Below, piece after piece: positions 35,276 to 44,209 of a stretch of 64,000 nt of DNA. Each line of letters opens with the position of its first letter. Position 1 is the first letter of the stretch. Below the pieces are notes generated by a model. The model did not search any database. It was given only the letters and a program-made list of their open reading frames with translations, and was not told where the DNA came from. The translations under genes were made by a program, and so were the position numbers. Source of the stretch: Verrucomicrobia bacterium Tous-C9LFEB (GTDB lineage Bacteria; Verrucomicrobiota; Verrucomicrobiia; Methylacidiphilales; UBA1321); assembly GCA_002304345.1 (NCBI GenBank), contig NEUU01000007.1, positions 1-64,000 on the forward strand, given 5' to 3'.

Positions 35276-36376
35276 TCAAATCAACGGCGCGGTACAGCCC
35301 ATGCCATGCGCCTCGGCCACTCCCTTGAAGGTAATATTGCCGTCCTGAATATTGATCCCATCGATCAACTCCGGCAAGGCCTGGCATGCTCCGGAAACAC
35401 CCAGATCGGCGATCTGCTCGATATAGCGGTACGTGACATTCGTCAACGCCTGCGTGGCGGTCCGGGCATAGGCCCCCGGCATATTGGCCACGCAATAATG
35501 GAGCACCCCCTCCTCTTGGAACACCGGCTTGTCATGCGTCGTCACCCGCGATGTCTCCGCGCAACCGCCCTGGTCGATCGCGATATCCACAAACACGCTG
35601 CCCGGCTTCATCAACCGCAGCATGTCGCGCCGCACCAATCGCGGTGCCCGCGCGCCCGGCAACAGCACCGCCCCGATCAGCAAATCGGTCGTGGGCAGCA
35701 GTGACAGCAAATGGTCCTCATTGGAATAAAGCGTGTGCGTCCCGTGCATGGTGATGTCGAGAAAACGCATCCGCTCCACATCGACCTCGAGAATCGTGGC
35801 GTCCGCACCGAGACCCGTCGCCATGCGCGCCGCGTTCACCCCGGACGTCCCGCCGCCGAGCACCACCACGCGCCCCGGCAACACACCCGGCACGCCGCCG
35901 AGCAGAACGCCCTTGCCGCCGCGATGCTTGGAGAGAAAGAAACCGCCCACGATCACCGACATGCGGCCCGCGATCTCGCTCATCGGCTCGAGCAGCGGAA
36001 GCCGGTGCTGGCGCTGCACCGTCTCGTATGCAATCGCCGTCGCGCCCGAAATCCGCAACGCATCGGTCAGCGGCCGGTTGGCAGCGAGATGCAGGTAGGT
36101 GAATAAAATCTGTCCGCTGCGCAGAAGCGCATATTCGGCCTCAAGCGGCTCCTTCACTTTCACCACGAGCTCGCTGCGCCGATAAATTTCCTCCACCGAA
36201 TCGGCGATCACCGCCCCGGCCTGCACGTAGTCCTCGTCGGGATAACCGGAGCCCAGCCCCGCATTGCGACCGATGAGCACGGTATGCCCGCGCTTGACGA
36301 GTTGGTACGCGCCCGATGGCAAGAGCGCGACACGATGTTCCTGTTCTTTCGTTTCCCGCGGAACGCCTATGATCAT
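35276..36376 (-). CDS. ald: Alanine dehydrogenase
   Basis: This 366-residue protein matches alanine dehydrogenase along its length: the N-terminal MIIGVPRETKEQEHRVAL, the catalytic Lys region VVKVKEPLEAEYALL, the catalytic His in FTYLHLAANRPL near residue 96, and the NAD-binding VVVLGGGTSGVNAARMA near residue 170. It interconverts L-alanine and pyruvate plus ammonia using NAD in the cytoplasm, linking amino acid use to central carbon metabolism. Its 3' end is insulated by a bidirectional terminator. It is divergent from the sirtuin gene. The assignment is confident; only very close relatives such as transhydrogenase alpha subunits could be confused with it. Confidence 0.95.
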   Translation of the reverse strand: MIIGVPRETKEQEHRVALLPSGAYQLVKRGHTVLIGRNAGLGSGYPDEDYVQAGAVIADSVEEIYRRSELVVKVKEPLEAEYALLRSGQILFTYLHLAANRPLTDALRISGATAIAYETVQRQHRLPLLEPMSEIAGRMSVIVGGFFLSKHRGGKGVLLGGVPGVLPGRVVVLGGGTSGVNAARMATGLGADATILEVDVERMRFLDITMHGTHTLYSNEDHLLSLLPTTDLLIGAVLLPGARAPRLVRRDMLRLMKPGSVFVDIAIDQGGCAETSRVTTHDKPVFQEEGVLHYCVANMPGAYARTATQALTNVTYRYIEQIADLGVSGACQALPELIDGINIQDGNITFKGVAEAHGMGCTAPLI

Positions 36377-36451
36377 ATGTTCTTTCTATCGGACAGTTTC
36401 GGCCGATTTTGAGAGATGTCAAAGCCCGCCCGATTATTCTATCATTCCCCC

Positions 36452-37153
36452 ATGTCCTCCACTCCGAAAATCGTCATCCTCACCGGCGCGGGCATCAGCG
36501 CGGAAAGCGGACTCAAAACCTTCCGCGATGCGGACGGTCTCTGGGAGAACTACTCCATCGAAGACGTCGCCACGCCCGACGGCTGGCAGCGCAATCCGAA
36601 ACTCGTGCTCGATTTCTACAACCAACGCCGCCGCGACGTGCTCGCCGCCCAGCCCAATGCCGCGCATCGCGCCTGCGCGCGATTGCAGGACTATTTCGAC
36701 ACGGTGGTGATCACGCAAAATATCGACGACCTGCACGAACGCGCCGGGAGCCGGAACGTCCTCCATCTCCATGGCGAAATTGTGAAGGCCCGCAGTTCCG
36801 TGGACCCGGACTGTCTCGTGCCGATGACCGGCGACATTCAGTTCGGCGACAAATGCCCGCGCGGTTCGCAACTGCGCCCGCACGTCGTGTGGTTCGGCGA
36901 AGCGGTGCCGATGATGGAAGAAGCCGCCGCCGAGGCGCGCACGGCAAGTCAGTTGATCGTCGTTGGAACGTCCCTGCGCGTTTATCCCGCCGCGTCGCTG
37001 GTGGAATTCATCCGGCCCGGCACGCCGGTCACGGTGATTGATCCCGCGCCCGCGATGGTCTCCGCGCGGAACGTGACCACGCTGCCCGGCAAGGCGAGCG
37101 AAATGCTCCCACCCTTCGTGGAAAAATTAATCGCGGCGCTTGGCCGGACGTGA
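36452..37153 (+). CDS. cobB: Sirtuin NAD-dependent protein deacylase
   Basis: This protein of about 233 residues has the sirtuin signatures GAGISAESGLKTFRDADGLW, ITQNIDDLHERAG and the catalytic His in VLHLHGEIV, then LRPHVVWFGEAVP and a C-terminal VGTSLRVYPAASLVEF. It should remove acetyl or short acyl groups from lysines using NAD. The usual four-Cys zinc knuckle is not intact: only the Cys in DPDCLVP and DKCPRGS are present, as in a sirtuin subgroup common in Bacteroidetes that keeps RGSQLRPH. I chose the ATG at 36452, right before the Rossmann fold; 36416 is also possible. Its end overlaps the convergent pseudouridine synthase gene by 27 bases. Confidence 0.9.
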   Translation: MSSTPKIVILTGAGISAESGLKTFRDADGLWENYSIEDVATPDGWQRNPKLVLDFYNQRRRDVLAAQPNAAHRACARLQDYFDTVVITQNIDDLHERAGSRNVLHLHGEIVKARSSVDPDCLVPMTGDIQFGDKCPRGSQLRPHVVWFGEAVPMMEEAAAEARTASQLIVVGTSLRVYPAASLVEFIRPGTPVTVIDPAPAMVSARNVTTLPGKASEMLPPFVEKLIAALGRT

Positions 37154-38143
37154 CGGAGGAGTCGGGGGTTTCGCGGGCTTCACGATCTTCGGAGGCCGCG
37201 CCAACTTTGACGCTTCCTTCGCCGCCTCGCGCGATTTCTTGATCGCGGCCGCTCCCTTCCTAGGCGAGTAACCACCCACGAGCGGGCCGAAATTTCCCGG
37301 CAATTGCGATTCGAACTTCACCCGTGCGCCGGTCACCGGATGCGGAAATTCCAGCGAGCAGGCGTGCAACGCCATGCGCTTGATCGGGTCGTGCTTCGAA
37401 CCGTATTTGTCATCGCCCACAATCGGGCAACCAGCATCGGCCAGTTGGACGCGGATCTGGTGACGGCGCCCCGTCTCGAGCGAAAGCCGCACCAGCGAAT
37501 ACCGCTCGTGCGTCTTGAGCACGCGGTAATGCGTGATCGCGAGCCGCGCCTGGCCGCCCGCTTCCGTGACGTAAACCTTGCCGGGATTCTCCTCGTTGAG
37601 GTACGAGCGGAACGTGCCGGTCTCATCCGGCAAGTGACCTTCCACAATCGCATAATAACGTTTGTCCGCCTTGTCCCAATTCAACTGCAGCTCGCGCTTG
37701 GCCTGCTCCGTCTTGGCGAAAACCATCAGGCCGGAGGTGTCGCGGTCGAGGCGATGCACGATCCAGACGCGCGCGCGGGAAAATTGATCGCCCTGCCGCA
37801 GGTAATCGGTGAGGTGATGATACACCGTGTTATCCTGCACCTTCTCGCTGGCGATGGTGAGTAGGCGATCCGGCTTCTCAATGACGATCACGGCGTCGTC
37901 CTCGTAACAAATGCGGATACCGGTGGAGAGCTTGGTATTCGGCGTCGCGAAACGATCCGTGCGGATCGCGACGACATCGCCCGGCTTGAGCGGGTGATTG
38001 AATTGCGTGAGCACCTGGCCGTTGACCGTCACCGATTTGAATTTCAGCCACGTGCGAATCTGCTTTTTCTTCACGTCGGGCCACGCCGTGAAAAGATAGG
38101 CGAGAAGTTCGGCGGGCTGCTGGACGGTGGACGGATGCGGCAT
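37127..38143 (-). CDS. RluA-family RNA pseudouridine synthase
   Basis: This protein of about 338 residues has an S4-like RNA-binding domain at the N-terminus (VKKKQIRTWLKFKSVTVNG), the synthase core with the catalytic Asp in HRLDRDTSGLMVFAKT, and the family motif RHQIRVQLADAGCPIVGDDKYG. It isomerises uridines in rRNA or tRNA; which site is modified cannot be told. The C-terminal about 45 residues are a Lys/Ala/Pro-rich basic tail (KPAKPPTPPSRPAKRRD) that may add RNA affinity. I chose the ATG at 38143; a TTG at 38215 and an ATG at 38164 are also in frame. Its 3' end overlaps the sirtuin gene. Confidence 0.9.
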   Translation of the reverse strand: MPHPSTVQQPAELLAYLFTAWPDVKKKQIRTWLKFKSVTVNGQVLTQFNHPLKPGDVVAIRTDRFATPNTKLSTGIRICYEDDAVIVIEKPDRLLTIASEKVQDNTVYHHLTDYLRQGDQFSRARVWIVHRLDRDTSGLMVFAKTEQAKRELQLNWDKADKRYYAIVEGHLPDETGTFRSYLNEENPGKVYVTEAGGQARLAITHYRVLKTHERYSLVRLSLETGRRHQIRVQLADAGCPIVGDDKYGSKHDPIKRMALHACSLEFPHPVTGARVKFESQLPGNFGPLVGGYSPRKGAAAIKKSREAAKEASKLARPPKIVKPAKPPTPPSRPAKRRD

Positions 38144-38394
38144 AGGAGAGAGCAGGTTACCCATTCTCCGGGAGAGGTCAAAGCCGCTGGTGAACAAATC
38201 GAGTTTTGTTTGCAAAGAAGACCTGTACCCCGGACCAATTTAACTAGTCTCCAGGCGCATTCCAGTTGGGTAAATTCGGGCAAATAAATCCTCCGCAACC
38301 TCTCCTCGCCCTTATTTTACTCTGTTGGAGAGCATTTCTCCTTGCATCAAACCCCTATTCTATTATGTTCTACAAATATACAAATAAAAACGTT

Positions 38395-39855
38395 ATGACC
38401 ACTCTCGCTTCCTCTTCTCCTCTCACCGCCGCCCAGTTGGAATCCAAAATCTATGGTTGCTGGATGGGTAAATCGATCGGCGGCACGCTTGGTCTTCCCT
38501 GCGAGGGACGCACGGAGCGGATGTCCTATTCGTTCTATGATCCGGTTCCGACCATCGCGCCGCCCAATGACGATCTCGAGTTGCAACTGGTCTGGCTGCG
38601 CATTGTGGAAAAAGGCGGCGCGTCGCTCACCCGTCGCGATTTCGCGGACGCGTGGCTGAAGTATCTCCACTACATGTGGGACGAGTACGGCCGCTGCCGC
38701 TGGAACCTGCGCCGCAATGTGCCGGTCGATGCCCTCGGCGCGTTCGAAAATCATTTCGCTTCCGGCATGGGTTCGCCCATTCGCTCGGAAATCTGGGCCT
38801 GCCTCTTCCCCGGCGATCCGGCCAGCGCCGCCTACTACGCCGCGCTCGATGCGTCGCTCGATCACGACATCGAAGGCATCTACGGCGAAGCGTTCTTCGC
38901 CATCGTACAAAGTCTCGCCGCGACCGGCGCCGATCTCACGAATGCGATCAGCACCGCCTGGCAGCAGCTTCCCACCGATAACGAATCGGCTCGCGCGATC
39001 TCTCTCGTGATCACGCAGCACCAGCGCAGCCTCCCCGCGTGGCAAGCCCGCGATCTCCTGCTCACGCAGCACGACAACGACAACTTCACCCATGCGCCGC
39101 TCAATGTGGCACTCGCCGTGTGGGCCTTGCTCTATGGCAACGGGGATTTCGAAGCGAGTATCTTGCTCGCCGTGAATGCCGGGTACGACACCGACAGCAC
39201 CGCCGCCACCGTGGGGGCCACGATCGGGCTCGCGCTCGGCATTGAAAACCTCCCCGCGAAGTGGATGCAACCGATCGGCGACGGCGTCTATCTCGGCCCC
39301 GGCGTGATCAATCTGGAAGAAGCTCCCACCACCTTGAAGGAACTCACCAGCCGGGTCGCCGCCCAAGTCGGCAAGCTCGAACCGAAACAGTGGTCCGATC
39401 TCGACTGGTCCAACACCGCCGCGCAAGTCGATCTGCGCTCGCTCCCCGGCACCATCACGATGCGGCCGACCGGCATGACCGTTGACCTCCCGTGGGCCAA
39501 TGGCGAACTCCCGCAGTCGGTCAAACAATCCGGCGGCGCGGAATGGATCTGGAACAAGTCCACCGCCGAACCACGCGAGATCATCTGCCTCGCCCGTTCC
39601 GGCGCAAAACTCTTCATCGACGACAATCTCATCGTCGACTGCCCCGCCCACCTGCCCTACGTGCCCGCCACGCATCGCTCGCCAAAAGGGTCGCGCGTAC
39701 GGGTCGATCTCGGGGCTGGCACCTATCGCGTCCGGGTGGAATTAAACTCCCATCTCGGCGATCAGGAGGCTTCCGTCATTCTCGCCTACCCGAATCTCCA
39801 CATCTGCCCGTGGACCGCGCAGGAGCTGCCGCACGCAGCCCTGCTCCCCGCGTGA
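38395..39855 (+). CDS. ADP-ribosylglycohydrolase-family protein, paralogue 1
   Basis: This protein of about 486 residues has an N-terminal ADP-ribosylglycohydrolase fold (about 15-330): GCWMGKSIGGTLGLPCEG at the start, the metal-binding Asp pair in APPNDDLELQ and the second metal site GYDTDSTAATVGA. The usual TDDT motif is altered to NDDL. A beta-rich C-terminal region (about 340-486, with LFIDDNLIVDCPAHLP) is not part of the core fold. It shares its start and metal motifs with the protein at 46.2-47.7 kb, so the two are paralogues. In sugar gene clusters, members of this family may hydrolyse N- or O-ribosides rather than ADP-ribosyl proteins. The true substrate is unknown. I chose the ATG at 38395; 38365 is also possible. 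Confidence 0.8.
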   Translation: MTTLASSSPLTAAQLESKIYGCWMGKSIGGTLGLPCEGRTERMSYSFYDPVPTIAPPNDDLELQLVWLRIVEKGGASLTRRDFADAWLKYLHYMWDEYGRCRWNLRRNVPVDALGAFENHFASGMGSPIRSEIWACLFPGDPASAAYYAALDASLDHDIEGIYGEAFFAIVQSLAATGADLTNAISTAWQQLPTDNESARAISLVITQHQRSLPAWQARDLLLTQHDNDNFTHAPLNVALAVWALLYGNGDFEASILLAVNAGYDTDSTAATVGATIGLALGIENLPAKWMQPIGDGVYLGPGVINLEEAPTTLKELTSRVAAQVGKLEPKQWSDLDWSNTAAQVDLRSLPGTITMRPTGMTVDLPWANGELPQSVKQSGGAEWIWNKSTAEPREIICLARSGAKLFIDDNLIVDCPAHLPYVPATHRSPKGSRVRVDLGAGTYRVRVELNSHLGDQEASVILAYPNLHICPWTAQELPHAALLPA

Positions 39856-39868
39856 GTGCGACAGAGGC

Positions 39869-39901
39869 CACACACCCCGGCGCGTAGCGCCAGGGTGTGT
39901 G
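39869..39901. terminator. Stem-loop after ADP-ribosylglycohydrolase gene
   Basis: CACACACCC (39869-39877) and GGGTGTGTG (39893-39901) pair perfectly around an inner GGCGC-GTA-GCGCC hairpin. It starts 13 bases after the stop of the gene. There is no T-run, so it is a likely RNA stabiliser or a weak terminator. Confidence 0.55.
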
Positions 39902-40061
39902 CAGAATAAACCTCCAAAAGTCAGTATCCTCGATACAGCGAAGCCACTTCAAAAAGCGCAAAATATATAACTTATTCCGCATAGAACGGAATTGATGCCG
40001 TTGGCCAAAATACTGCGGTGAGGCATAGTAAGGTCAGCGATTAACGCACCCGATTCACACT

Positions 40062-41393
40062 ATGCACCCTTCCCTCACCACCGCCACGCTGACTGAAACC
40101 CTGACCACCCCGATCGAGTACGCGGGCGATGTGCTCGTCATCGGCGCAGGCAGCGCCGGGGTCGGTGCCGCCTTGGCCGCCGCGCGGTCAGGCAAGAAAA
40201 CCACCCTCGTCGATCCCGCCGGTTTTATCGGGGGCACGCTGGTGAGCGGCATTCCCATCGGCGGCTGCTACGATGGCGAGAAGCAAGTGGTCAAAGGCAT
40301 TTTCCACGAAATGTGGGAACGGCTGCATGCGCTCGACGGCTGCGATGATCATCCCGACCAGACGACGTGGCTGAACATCGATCCGGAAAAGCTCAAGATC
40401 GTCCTCCTCGAAATGCTCGGCGAAGCGGGCGTGCAATTGCGCCTGCATACCTTCTTCTCCCGCGCCAGCATGAACGGCTCCTCCATTAATGCCGCCATCG
40501 TCGAGGGCAAGGGCGGTCGTCTCGCCCTGCAGGCGGGCCTGTACATCGATACCACTGGCGACGCCGATCTCGCCATCTCCGCAGGCGTTCCCATCGCGAA
40601 AGGCCGCACGCTCGATGGCAAGATGCAACCGATGAGCCTCATCTTCGCCGTCGGCAACATCGATCTGGACCGCTTTCAAAAATGGGGCGGCTACGGAAAA
40701 ATGGAATCCGTCTGGAACGAAATCTCCGTCCGCGAACACTTCCGCAATCCCCGCCGCGGCAATCTGAGCGGCATGTGGGGCTCGCCCGAACGCAGCGGCG
40801 AACGCACCTTCAACGTCACCCGCGTCACCGGTCTCGACGGCTCCGACGCGCACACACTTTCCCGTGCGGAGGTGGAAGGTCGCCGCCAGGCGTGGGAGTT
40901 CCTGTACGATTTCCTCCAGCCGCACATCCCCGGATTCGAGAAGTCATTCGTTTCGTGGACCTCCGCGAAAATCGGCGTGCGCGAGACGCGGCGCATTGTC
41001 GGCGAATATATCCTGACCCGCGACGACATCTGGAATTTCGTCAAATTCCCGGACGCGATCAACTGCGGCTCCTATCCCATCGACATCCACAGCCCGACCG
41101 ATGCCACCACCGATTATCCCACCGACCATTTCTACGGCGGCAAATACTGGACCATCCCCTACCGCTCGCTCGTGCCGTTGAAAGTCGACAACCTGCTCGT
41201 CGCGGGACGCTGCCTCAGCGCCACCCACGAAGCGCTCTCCGCCGTGCGCGTGATGGCCAATACCATGGGCATGGGCGAAGCCGCCGGATTTGCCGCCGCG
41301 CTCGCGCTCCAGCACAAAACGACTCCTCGCCGACTCGATGCCCGGCTGGTGCAGGATGCCATGCTCCAGCACGGCGCGTGGCTAGGCGACTGA
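40062..41393 (+). CDS. FAD-dependent oxidoreductase
   Basis: This 443-residue protein has an N-terminal dinucleotide fold, DVLVIGAGSAGVGAALAAARSG (Gly-x-Gly-x-x-Gly, about residues 28-48), an acidic end to the second strand (KKTTLVDPAG) and GGTLVSGIPIGGCYDG, as in the FAD-dependent oxidoreductases of the PF12831 group. YIDTTGDADLAISAGVP and the C-terminal GRCLSATHEALSAVRVM with GMGEAAGFAAALAL complete the FAD site. No signal peptide is seen. This group is often found in Bacteroidetes and Verrucomicrobia carbohydrate loci, with unknown substrates. It lies downstream of an ADP-ribosylglycohydrolase gene and converges with the DeoR gene. Confidence 0.85.
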   Translation: MHPSLTTATLTETLTTPIEYAGDVLVIGAGSAGVGAALAAARSGKKTTLVDPAGFIGGTLVSGIPIGGCYDGEKQVVKGIFHEMWERLHALDGCDDHPDQTTWLNIDPEKLKIVLLEMLGEAGVQLRLHTFFSRASMNGSSINAAIVEGKGGRLALQAGLYIDTTGDADLAISAGVPIAKGRTLDGKMQPMSLIFAVGNIDLDRFQKWGGYGKMESVWNEISVREHFRNPRRGNLSGMWGSPERSGERTFNVTRVTGLDGSDAHTLSRAEVEGRRQAWEFLYDFLQPHIPGFEKSFVSWTSAKIGVRETRRIVGEYILTRDDIWNFVKFPDAINCGSYPIDIHSPTDATTDYPTDHFYGGKYWTIPYRSLVPLKVDNLLVAGRCLSATHEALSAVRVMANTMGMGEAAGFAAALALQHKTTPRRLDARLVQDAMLQHGAWLGD

Positions 41394-41451
41394 GCCGCCA
41401 TCCACCGCCGTGGACTCGTACGCGATTACCTCAAAATCTCCATCGTCGTCG

Positions 41452-42240
41452 TCAAGATCCCACCTGACCCGCCATTCCCGATGCAATCAGCAGCGTGTCG
41501 GCTGCAATGGCGGCAAATTCAACCTCCGGTGCTGTATCCGTGATCAGTGTGTCGACTTCTTCCCAGGCGCATTCATGCACGAGTTCACGACGACCGAATT
41601 TGGAATGGTCTGCGAGCAGGATGACCCGGTCGGCATGACCGATCATGACGCGTTCCACTTCGACCACGAGATGATGGTTATTACTGATGCCGTCGGTATG
41701 AATCCCGCCGACGGAAAGGAAAGCGATATTGGCGTGATATTTTTGCAGGCTCGCGATGGCTTCGGGTCCAACGAGTAAACCCGATCCGGGATAGAGATAA
41801 CCGCCAGTCAAAAACACCTCCGCTCCGGTCGGTCCCGTGCGGAGACGATCCATTTCGTGGGCGATCAGCAGTGAATTGGTCACAATCCGCAACGGGCGAT
41901 TCGCAAACCAACGTGCCAGATGCAGTGTCGTGGTACCGCCATCGATGAAAACAATTTCGCCATCGGCGCAGAGGGAGGCTGCTCGAGCTGCAATACGTTG
42001 CTTCTCCAAGGTGTGAATGCCTTCGCGCAAGCCACTGGGAAGCATCGGGGGGGTGCTCGAATCCGAGGAGCGCAAACCACCCCAGGTTTTTTCCGCGAGA
42101 CCGTCTCCGGCCAACGTAACGAAATCACGCCGGGCCGTTGCCGGGGAAATCTGAAAGAGCTGGCAGGCTTCCTCCACGGTCAATTCCTGACGATCGCGAA
42201 GCAAACCCAGAATCTCACGGCAACGGACGGAGCGTTTCAT
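41452..42240 (-). CDS. DeoR-family transcriptional repressor
   Basis: This 262-residue protein has an N-terminal DeoR helix-turn-helix (residues about 6-57: REILGLLRDRQELTVEEACQL, then ISPATARRDFVTLAGDGLAEKTWGG) and a C-terminal sugar-phosphate sensor fold with IVFIDGGTTTLHLARWF, like DeoRC domains. It should repress a sugar operon and be relieved by a phosphorylated sugar. It is the second gene after the epimerase on the minus strand, with 66 bases between them, and the pair is divergent from the dehydrogenase/isomerase operon, which it probably controls through the AT-rich region at 43.0-43.1 kb. Confidence 0.88.
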   Translation of the reverse strand: MKRSVRCREILGLLRDRQELTVEEACQLFQISPATARRDFVTLAGDGLAEKTWGGLRSSDSSTPPMLPSGLREGIHTLEKQRIAARAASLCADGEIVFIDGGTTTLHLARWFANRPLRIVTNSLLIAHEMDRLRTGPTGAEVFLTGGYLYPGSGLLVGPEAIASLQKYHANIAFLSVGGIHTDGISNNHHLVVEVERVMIGHADRVILLADHSKFGRRELVHECAWEEVDTLITDTAPEVEFAAIAADTLLIASGMAGQVGS

Positions 42241-42306
42241 TCAAAGCGTATCTCACCGCTTCGGACAGGGCCTCGACAAGAAAATTAATCGCTATTCGCT
42301 CAGGAA

Positions 42307-42999
42307 TCAGGCGTTTTGCATTTCCAACTGATTGACTAGTGCTCGCAAATCACGGAAAGAATCGTCGCGAGCGCGATGTTTTTCGAAGAGCGCCGAGGTA
42401 CCCACGACCAAAATATCGGCCCCAGCGGCCACCATGCCGGGAATGTTTTTCCAACTCACATTGCCGTCCACTTCGATGTCGGCAGAGAGGGACTCCTGCT
42501 GAAGCCAGTTCCGAACCTCCGTAATCTTCGCGAGACAATGGGGTAGCAGTTTCTGACCGGCGTAGCCGGGATTGACCGTCATGACAACAACCTGATCCAC
42601 AAGGGGAATCAGGTGCCGGAATTGCTCCACCGGCTGACCGGGATCGATCGCAATACCGGGAGAAGCGCCCAGTTCGCGAATGCGTTCAATGAGCCGAATT
42701 GGTTGACGCACTGTTTCGGGGTGAAACGTCAGCCGTGTGTTGGGGAATTCCGTAAATGGCTCGATGTGCCGCTCAGGGTTTTCCACCATTAAGTGGACAT
42801 CAAACGGAATGCGCGTGGTTCCCGCCAGTGACCGGCAGAAATCGATGCCCAAAGCAAAATTCGGAACATAGTGACCATCCATCACATCGATGTGAAGCCA
42901 GTCCGCACGGTGCTTTTCCAAGGTACGAATCTCCTGCTCCAAATGCAGAAAATCGACGCACATCAGTGAAGGAGAAATTTGAATGCGATGAGAAGACAT
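42307..42999 (-). CDS. Ribulose-phosphate 3-epimerase family protein
   Basis: This 230-residue TIM-barrel protein shows all landmarks of the family: ISPSLMCVDF at strand 1, the metal and base region LHIDVMDGHYVPNFALG, PFDVHLMVENPERHI, the loop VVMTVNPGYAGQK, and the second catalytic Asp in ADIEVDGNVS. It interconverts D-ribulose 5-phosphate and D-xylulose 5-phosphate, or, in the related AlsE branch, D-allulose 6-phosphate and D-fructose 6-phosphate. Its place beside a DeoR repressor and opposite polyol-type dehydrogenases favours a dedicated catabolic epimerase over the general pentose phosphate enzyme. Sequence alone does not separate the two. Confidence 0.9.
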   Translation of the reverse strand: MSSHRIQISPSLMCVDFLHLEQEIRTLEKHRADWLHIDVMDGHYVPNFALGIDFCRSLAGTTRIPFDVHLMVENPERHIEPFTEFPNTRLTFHPETVRQPIRLIERIRELGASPGIAIDPGQPVEQFRHLIPLVDQVVVMTVNPGYAGQKLLPHCLAKITEVRNWLQQESLSADIEVDGNVSWKNIPGMVAAGADILVVGTSALFEKHRARDDSFRDLRALVNQLEMQNA

Positions 43000-43020
43000 A
43001 AGCGATTTTCGTTCAATTTT

Positions 43021-43080
43021 GATTCATTTATGCTTGAATATGACTGAATATTGATCTAAAATCAATCTAAATTCAATCAT
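43021..43080. promoter_or_regulatory. AT-rich divergent control region with repeats
   Basis: The short region between the divergent epimerase and dehydrogenase genes is strongly AT-rich. It contains a perfect dyad ATTGAT (43050-43055), CTAAA, ATCAAT (43061-43066), and a tandem TGAATAT word near 43035 and 43045 spaced ten bases apart. DeoR repressors bind such repeated sites, so the adjacent DeoR protein is the likely ligand. Binding is inferred. Confidence 0.45.
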
Positions 43081-43090
43081 TTCTCCAGCC

Positions 43091-44194
43091 TTGAAGAATC
43101 TCATCTATTATCTCAATCAGCCTGGTGGCACCTTCCAACCTGTACAAGAGCCTTTGACTGCGCCGGGAGTAGGCGAAATCCGGCTGCGAATTTTGCGGAC
43201 ATCGGTCTGTCAATCGGACGTCGTCATTTACCGGGTCGGCCTTCCCCGCATCAAACGCTGGCCCGCCATCCTCCTGCACGAGGTGAGCGGTCTCGTGGAT
43301 GCGGTGGGGCCCGGTGTGGCCAAATTCCAGGAAGGCGATCTCGTGGGTCTGGGTTGCGATCTTCCCTGCGGAGATCCGGAGTGCCTCTATTGTGGCAAAG
43401 CCGGAACGGGTGATTGGACCAGTTGCCCGCACACGCATGCAACGGGTCACGAGTTTCCCGGTTTTGCGCGCACGCACGCCATTTTGCCGAACTGGTTGGT
43501 GGAGTCGGGTCCGATTGTGAAATTCCCCGCAGGTTTTAATCCCGATCATGCCTGCCAACTCGAACCCCTCGCCTGCACGCTGGAGGGAATGACGCGGGTG
43601 AATCGCTGCATCGAAAACCGCGTCGTCGTGTTGATTGGTGCCGGATCACAAAGCACCTATGCGCTGCAGTCCGCCCAGAAAATGGGGGCGCGCAAAATCA
43701 TCGTCGTCAACCGCGGTGCCGATCGATTGGAACGGGTGTTGCGCGACTTCGGCGACGACCGGGTCGTGGGCGTCAAATGGGATGAAACCGTCGTTGAAAA
43801 AATCCGACAGGAATGCCGTCCCTTCAACGAACCGCACTTCGTCATGGTCAACGCCCCGGTGCGAGCCGCGTATGAATTGGCGGTGAAGGTGATGGGCTAC
43901 AACACGGTGCTCGATGTCCATGCCGGAGTGAAAGGTGCCGAAGGCAAACCGCGCATCGCGCACGAAGTCGATCTCAACAACGACATTCACTACAAGCTGC
44001 AGTGCTATCAGGCGACGCATGGCTCGAGCCTCCATGGCATCCACCTCGCGCATCGTTTTCTCTGCGAAAACGGGCTGCCTCGCCTCGATCACATGACGAA
44101 TGACACAGAGAGATTCCACCACACCCAAATCCGCGAGGCCATTGAGCGAGCCAGCGATGCGGACAGTCTGAAAGTCATCATTAATTGGGAGTAA
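43091..44194 (+). CDS. Zinc-type medium-chain alcohol dehydrogenase
   Basis: This protein of about 367 residues is a medium-chain dehydrogenase. The catalytic zinc ligands appear in RTSVCQSDVVIYR and LLHEVSGLVDAVGPG, and the structural zinc lobe is intact (LPCGDPECLYCGKAGTGDWTSC, four Cys). The nucleotide region VVVLIGAGSQSTYALQSAQ gives the Rossmann fold. It should oxidise a polyol or sugar alcohol with NAD(P). The only canonical in-frame start is the TTG at 43091; no ATG occurs until deep in the domain and a stop lies shortly upstream, so the TTG start is forced. It is the first gene of a four-gene operon. The substrate is unknown. Confidence 0.82.
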   Translation: MKNLIYYLNQPGGTFQPVQEPLTAPGVGEIRLRILRTSVCQSDVVIYRVGLPRIKRWPAILLHEVSGLVDAVGPGVAKFQEGDLVGLGCDLPCGDPECLYCGKAGTGDWTSCPHTHATGHEFPGFARTHAILPNWLVESGPIVKFPAGFNPDHACQLEPLACTLEGMTRVNRCIENRVVVLIGAGSQSTYALQSAQKMGARKIIVVNRGADRLERVLRDFGDDRVVGVKWDETVVEKIRQECRPFNEPHFVMVNAPVRAAYELAVKVMGYNTVLDVHAGVKGAEGKPRIAHEVDLNNDIHYKLQCYQATHGSSLHGIHLAHRFLCENGLPRLDHMTNDTERFHHTQIREAIERASDADSLKVIINWE

Positions 44195-44209
44195 TTATCC
44201 CGGCACTTT

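Noticed and set aside
38347..39675. 442-codon minus-strand frame over the ADP-ribosylglycohydrolase gene
   Set aside because: Gly/Arg/Glu-biased translation without domains; plus-strand gene has conserved metal motifs.
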